NCBI GenBank assembly: GCA_021785155.1 | Contig: JAJYGE010000254.1 | Span: 1-8,889, forward strand | Direction: 5' to 3' | Length of the DNA: 8,889 nucleotides | Source of the DNA: Planctomycetota bacterium | GTDB taxonomy: Bacteria > Planctomycetota > Phycisphaerae > WQYP01 | Shown: positions 7,071-8,889 of the stretch, piece after piece | How positions within the stretch are numbered: the stretch's first letter is position 1 | Layout of the letters: the number at the start of each line of letters is the position of its first letter | Translations under genes and position numbers: made by a program | Notes under the pieces: model-generated | The model's database searches: none | What the model was told of the DNA's origin: nothing | Seen by the model: the letters and a program-made list of their open reading frames with translations, nothing else

Positions 7071-8121
7071 AGTCAGCAGTTCCACCCGCTGAATAGTGTG
7101 TAATTCCCTGTGTCGTTCGCAAATCATGGGCCAGACATCGGTGCGGTTTGATGCCGGCATTGCTTAATTTGCCATGGTATGCCCGCACGGCTTCCTCCGG
7201 CGTAATGTCATCATCCGCGATGTGCCGCAGCATTGTGATGAATGCCAATTGATCTTCCGCCTGATTGATTTTGCGCCCAAATAAAGCGGCACGTGCCCCG
7301 TATTTTTTGGCATCGTGCAGCAGCTTAAAGGCGTCGTAGGTGGTGCCGGAACTGCCGCCCAAAATACCGACAATAATGGATTCGTCGTAACGGCAAAGCT
7401 CTTCCATATATCGCGGCCCATGGTACGCTATTTTTAAAAATATCGGACGCGAAGCCCGCGGTACCCCTGCCAACATACGGCAGATATGGTCATTAATAAA
7501 TGCTCCAATCTGATCGGGCGGAATCCGATGCGTCCTGGCGGGAACATTGGGATCAAACACCTCCAGAAAATGGCGAAATCCCTTGCCCTCGGCCTCCACG
7601 CGGAAATCGCGATAGGCTTCCAGAGTGCGTCTATCCGGATCCGAGAGATTATTAAAGGTAACCGAGTATAAGCCCAAATTCGCTCCCAATTTCCGGTCCG
7701 AAGCCGAACAAGGTGATTTACCGGCCTGAATGTGGTCAATGGGTGCGGATGCAAATGGCTGCGAGGGACTGCTGCCATAAGAGCTTCCGCGGCAAATATG
7801 TATATCCGTGGTGTCATTGGCTCGAACGGCGGGCGTGATGGTGGAACTGTCAAATAACCGCTCACGGATGGTAAGCTGATCGCTGGTGGAACAACTCATG
7901 AGCATGATATCCACGAGTCCCTGCTTAACGACCTCCCGGATGGTTTCACGATACTGATCCAGCGTACGGTACGGAAAACCACCTTTGCCGGGGTTTGGAT
8001 TCGGACCGGGTGCGGCTATGCCCGTCGCCATATCCGCATCTTTGGCATCGGCAATAATAAAATCCCTGCCGAAGCGATCCTTGGCCAGGGCCGCAAGTTT
8101 TTGATTGAGTGTGTTTTGCAT
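7069..8121 (-). CDS. Putative class I aldolase-like TIM-barrel protein of sugar-phosphate catabolism
   Basis: Cytoplasmic protein of 350 residues resembling the DhnA/LacD-type class I aldolases, but without a named family I can assign firmly. Numbering from the start used here: IADAKDADMA (22-31) is strand one; PIFLKIAYHGP (226-236) carries K230, the best Schiff-base lysine candidate; ILGGSSGTTYDAF (253-265) and ALFGRKIN (279-286) resemble the phosphate-binding loops at the end of such barrels. A further ATG at 8136 would add five residues but has no ribosome-binding site. AAGGA lies 7 bases before the ATG at 8121, so 8121 is preferred. It sits between an aldose isomerase and a PfkB kinase, which suggests cleavage of a ketose phosphate to a triose phosphate plus an aldehyde. 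Without the lysine confirmed by alignment, other TIM-barrel roles (isomerase, epimerase, lyase) remain possible. Confidence 0.65.
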   Translation of the reverse strand: MQNTLNQKLAALAKDRFGRDFIIADAKDADMATGIAAPGPNPNPGKGGFPYRTLDQYRETIREVVKQGLVDIMLMSCSTSDQLTIRERLFDSSTITPAVRANDTTDIHICRGSSYGSSPSQPFASAPIDHIQAGKSPCSASDRKLGANLGLYSVTFNNLSDPDRRTLEAYRDFRVEAEGKGFRHFLEVFDPNVPARTHRIPPDQIGAFINDHICRMLAGVPRASRPIFLKIAYHGPRYMEELCRYDESIIVGILGGSSGTTYDAFKLLHDAKKYGARAALFGRKINQAEDQLAFITMLRHIADDDITPEEAVRAYHGKLSNAGIKPHRCLAHDLRTTQGITHYSAGGTAD

Positions 8122-8128
8122 TTCTTGA

Positions 8129-8133
8129 TCCTT
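8129..8133 (-). promoter_or_regulatory. Ribosome-binding site selecting the downstream ATG of the aldolase-like gene
   Basis: AAGGA on the minus strand sits 7 bases upstream of the ATG at 8119-8121. The ATG at 8134-8136 is preceded by CTTTGTTAT, with no purine-rich motif. In the longer reading the AAGGA would be part of codons 2-3. This favours the 350-residue product. Confidence 0.6.
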
Positions 8134-8147
8134 CATATAACAAAGTA

Positions 8148-8804
8148 TTAATAATCACTGCACAGAAGATACAGCGGAGGCGTATCTTCAACAATATTAG
8201 CGAAACGGGGCAATGGTTCATGAAACCTGTTATCCTGTGTATCGTCATTCACACTGGATACCTCACCCACAATGGCGTGGCCACCGACAGCATAAAACGA
8301 ATGATAAAGTCCCGGAACCAGCGTAATGCTCTCACCGGGGGTCAGGATTACACTGCCGCCGGGTGCGACATGGCGCTGTAGTCCGTCGCAACGCACACAC
8401 ACGTCCGTGGCGGCGAATTGGCCCTGTTGATCCGAATTATAAAGTTCGATCACCAAATTCCCACCACCGCGGTTAATAATATCTTCGGTCTTATGGAAGT
8501 GAAAGTGAAAGGGCGTGCGTTGGTCTTTGCGTACCATCATGATTTTTTCAGCAAATATTTTGGAAGGGTCGTCCAGCCGGCCATTGCGAAGGGTAAACAG
8601 CAATAGGCCAATCTCTTCGAATCTTCCGGAACCAAGGTCCGTAATATCCCATCCCAAGCCGCGCGATTGCATATATTCCTTTTCCGCGCCAAGTTCGGCC
8701 CATTTTTCGGGCGACCAGAACGCAAAAGGCGGCAGAACAAAATGGTGATTTTTAAAGAACATTACCGCTTCCTTCAGATAGTCATTGATTTCAGAACGCT
8801 TCAT
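8148..8804 (-). CDS. D-lyxose ketol-isomerase family protein (cupin sugar isomerase)
   Basis: Metal-dependent cytoplasmic isomerase that interconverts an aldose and a ketose. Characterised relatives convert D-lyxose to D-xylulose, and often D-mannose to D-fructose or L-ribose to L-ribulose. The 218-residue length is normal for the longer branch of the family. The cupin metal site is complete in spacing: H100-x-H102-x4-E107 in TPFHFHFHKTEDIINRGGG (97-115) and H168 in GLYHSFYA (165-172). NLVIELYNS (116-124) and GEVSSVNDDTQDNRF (180-194) are highly characteristic of the family. GGAG at 8811-8814 lies 6 bases before the ATG. The upstream porter gene ends only 15 bases away and the aldolase follows, so this is the likely first enzyme of the catabolic route. 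The family is certain; the physiological sugar is not. Confidence 0.9.
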   Translation of the reverse strand: MKRSEINDYLKEAVMFFKNHHFVLPPFAFWSPEKWAELGAEKEYMQSRGLGWDITDLGSGRFEEIGLLLFTLRNGRLDDPSKIFAEKIMMVRKDQRTPFHFHFHKTEDIINRGGGNLVIELYNSDQQGQFAATDVCVRCDGLQRHVAPGGSVILTPGESITLVPGLYHSFYAVGGHAIVGEVSSVNDDTQDNRFHEPLPRFANIVEDTPPLYLLCSDY

Positions 8805-8819
8805 TTAAAACTCCAAAAA

Positions 8820-8889
8820 CTATAAAATTTTAATATCAGACCTATGATGCCAGTATGTTTCAATTTGTTCAAGCGTCTTGCCTTTGGTT
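8820..8889 (-). CDS. C-terminal end of an MFS sugar porter family transporter (truncated by window edge)
   Basis: The minus-strand frame ending in TAG at 8820-8822 encodes 22 full codons, beginning TKGKTLEQIETYW and ending SDIKIL. The motif (E)TKGKTLEQIE is the conserved cytoplasmic tail after transmembrane helix 12 of sugar porter family MFS proteins (XylE/GalP/GLUT relatives). The one remaining base at the window edge (A) fits a GAA glutamate codon before it. It ends 15 bases upstream of the isomerase gene on the same strand, so the two are probably co-transcribed. It would act in the cytoplasmic membrane as a proton-coupled sugar importer. The short length limits certainty, but the motif is specific. 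Confidence 0.75.
   Translation of the reverse strand, partial: TKGKTLEQIETYWHHRSDIKIL

Overview
The window looks like a carbohydrate-utilisation locus from a free-living, polysaccharide-degrading bacterium, most likely a member of the PVC superphylum (Planctomycetota, Verrucomicrobiota or Lentisphaerota). That placement is inferred from four things: moderately high GC, a large Tat-exported DUF1680/GH127-type hydrolase flanked by discoidin-like modules, a XylR-type regulator that fuses a LacI-like sensor to an AraC helix-turn-helix, and a PfkB kinase / aldolase / D-lyxose-type isomerase / sugar-porter cluster. No rRNA, tRNA, CRISPR array, transposase or phage gene is visible, so the taxonomy is not certain.

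Layout. (1) 1-586, minus: the N-terminal part of a secreted glycoside hydrolase family 2 enzyme, cut by the left edge. (2) 587-1358: a 772-base divergent intergenic region with candidate promoters for both flanking hydrolases and an 8-bp inverted repeat lying on one of them. (3) 1359-4499, plus: a 1046-residue Tat-secreted GH127-like enzyme with the complete glutamate/cysteine zinc-thiolate active-site set. (4) 4500-4685: a short convergent intergenic region with a weak terminator-like hairpin. (5) 8889-4686, minus: a five-gene cluster read right to left. It comprises the tail of an MFS sugar porter, a D-lyxose isomerase family cupin, a class I aldolase-like TIM barrel, a PfkB sugar kinase, and the XylR-like regulator. 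Spacings are 15 bases (porter to isomerase), 26 bases to the aldolase start preferred here, 139 bases (aldolase to kinase) and 12 bases (kinase to regulator). The 139-base gap carries a striking nested inverted-repeat structure.

How the genes may work together (inference): the secreted GH2 and GH127-like enzymes release sugars from a plant- or algal-type glycan. The porter imports a monosaccharide, the isomerase converts an aldose to a ketose, the PfkB enzyme phosphorylates it, the aldolase cleaves the sugar phosphate into C3 plus C2 or C3 units, and the regulator senses the sugar or an intermediate. The catabolic set resembles no textbook pentose pathway: no araA/araB, xylA/xylB or rhaA/rhaB is in view. 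The isomerase, kinase and aldolase together are the best candidate here for an under-described pathway. The aldolase-like protein and the structured gap beside it are the least explained elements.
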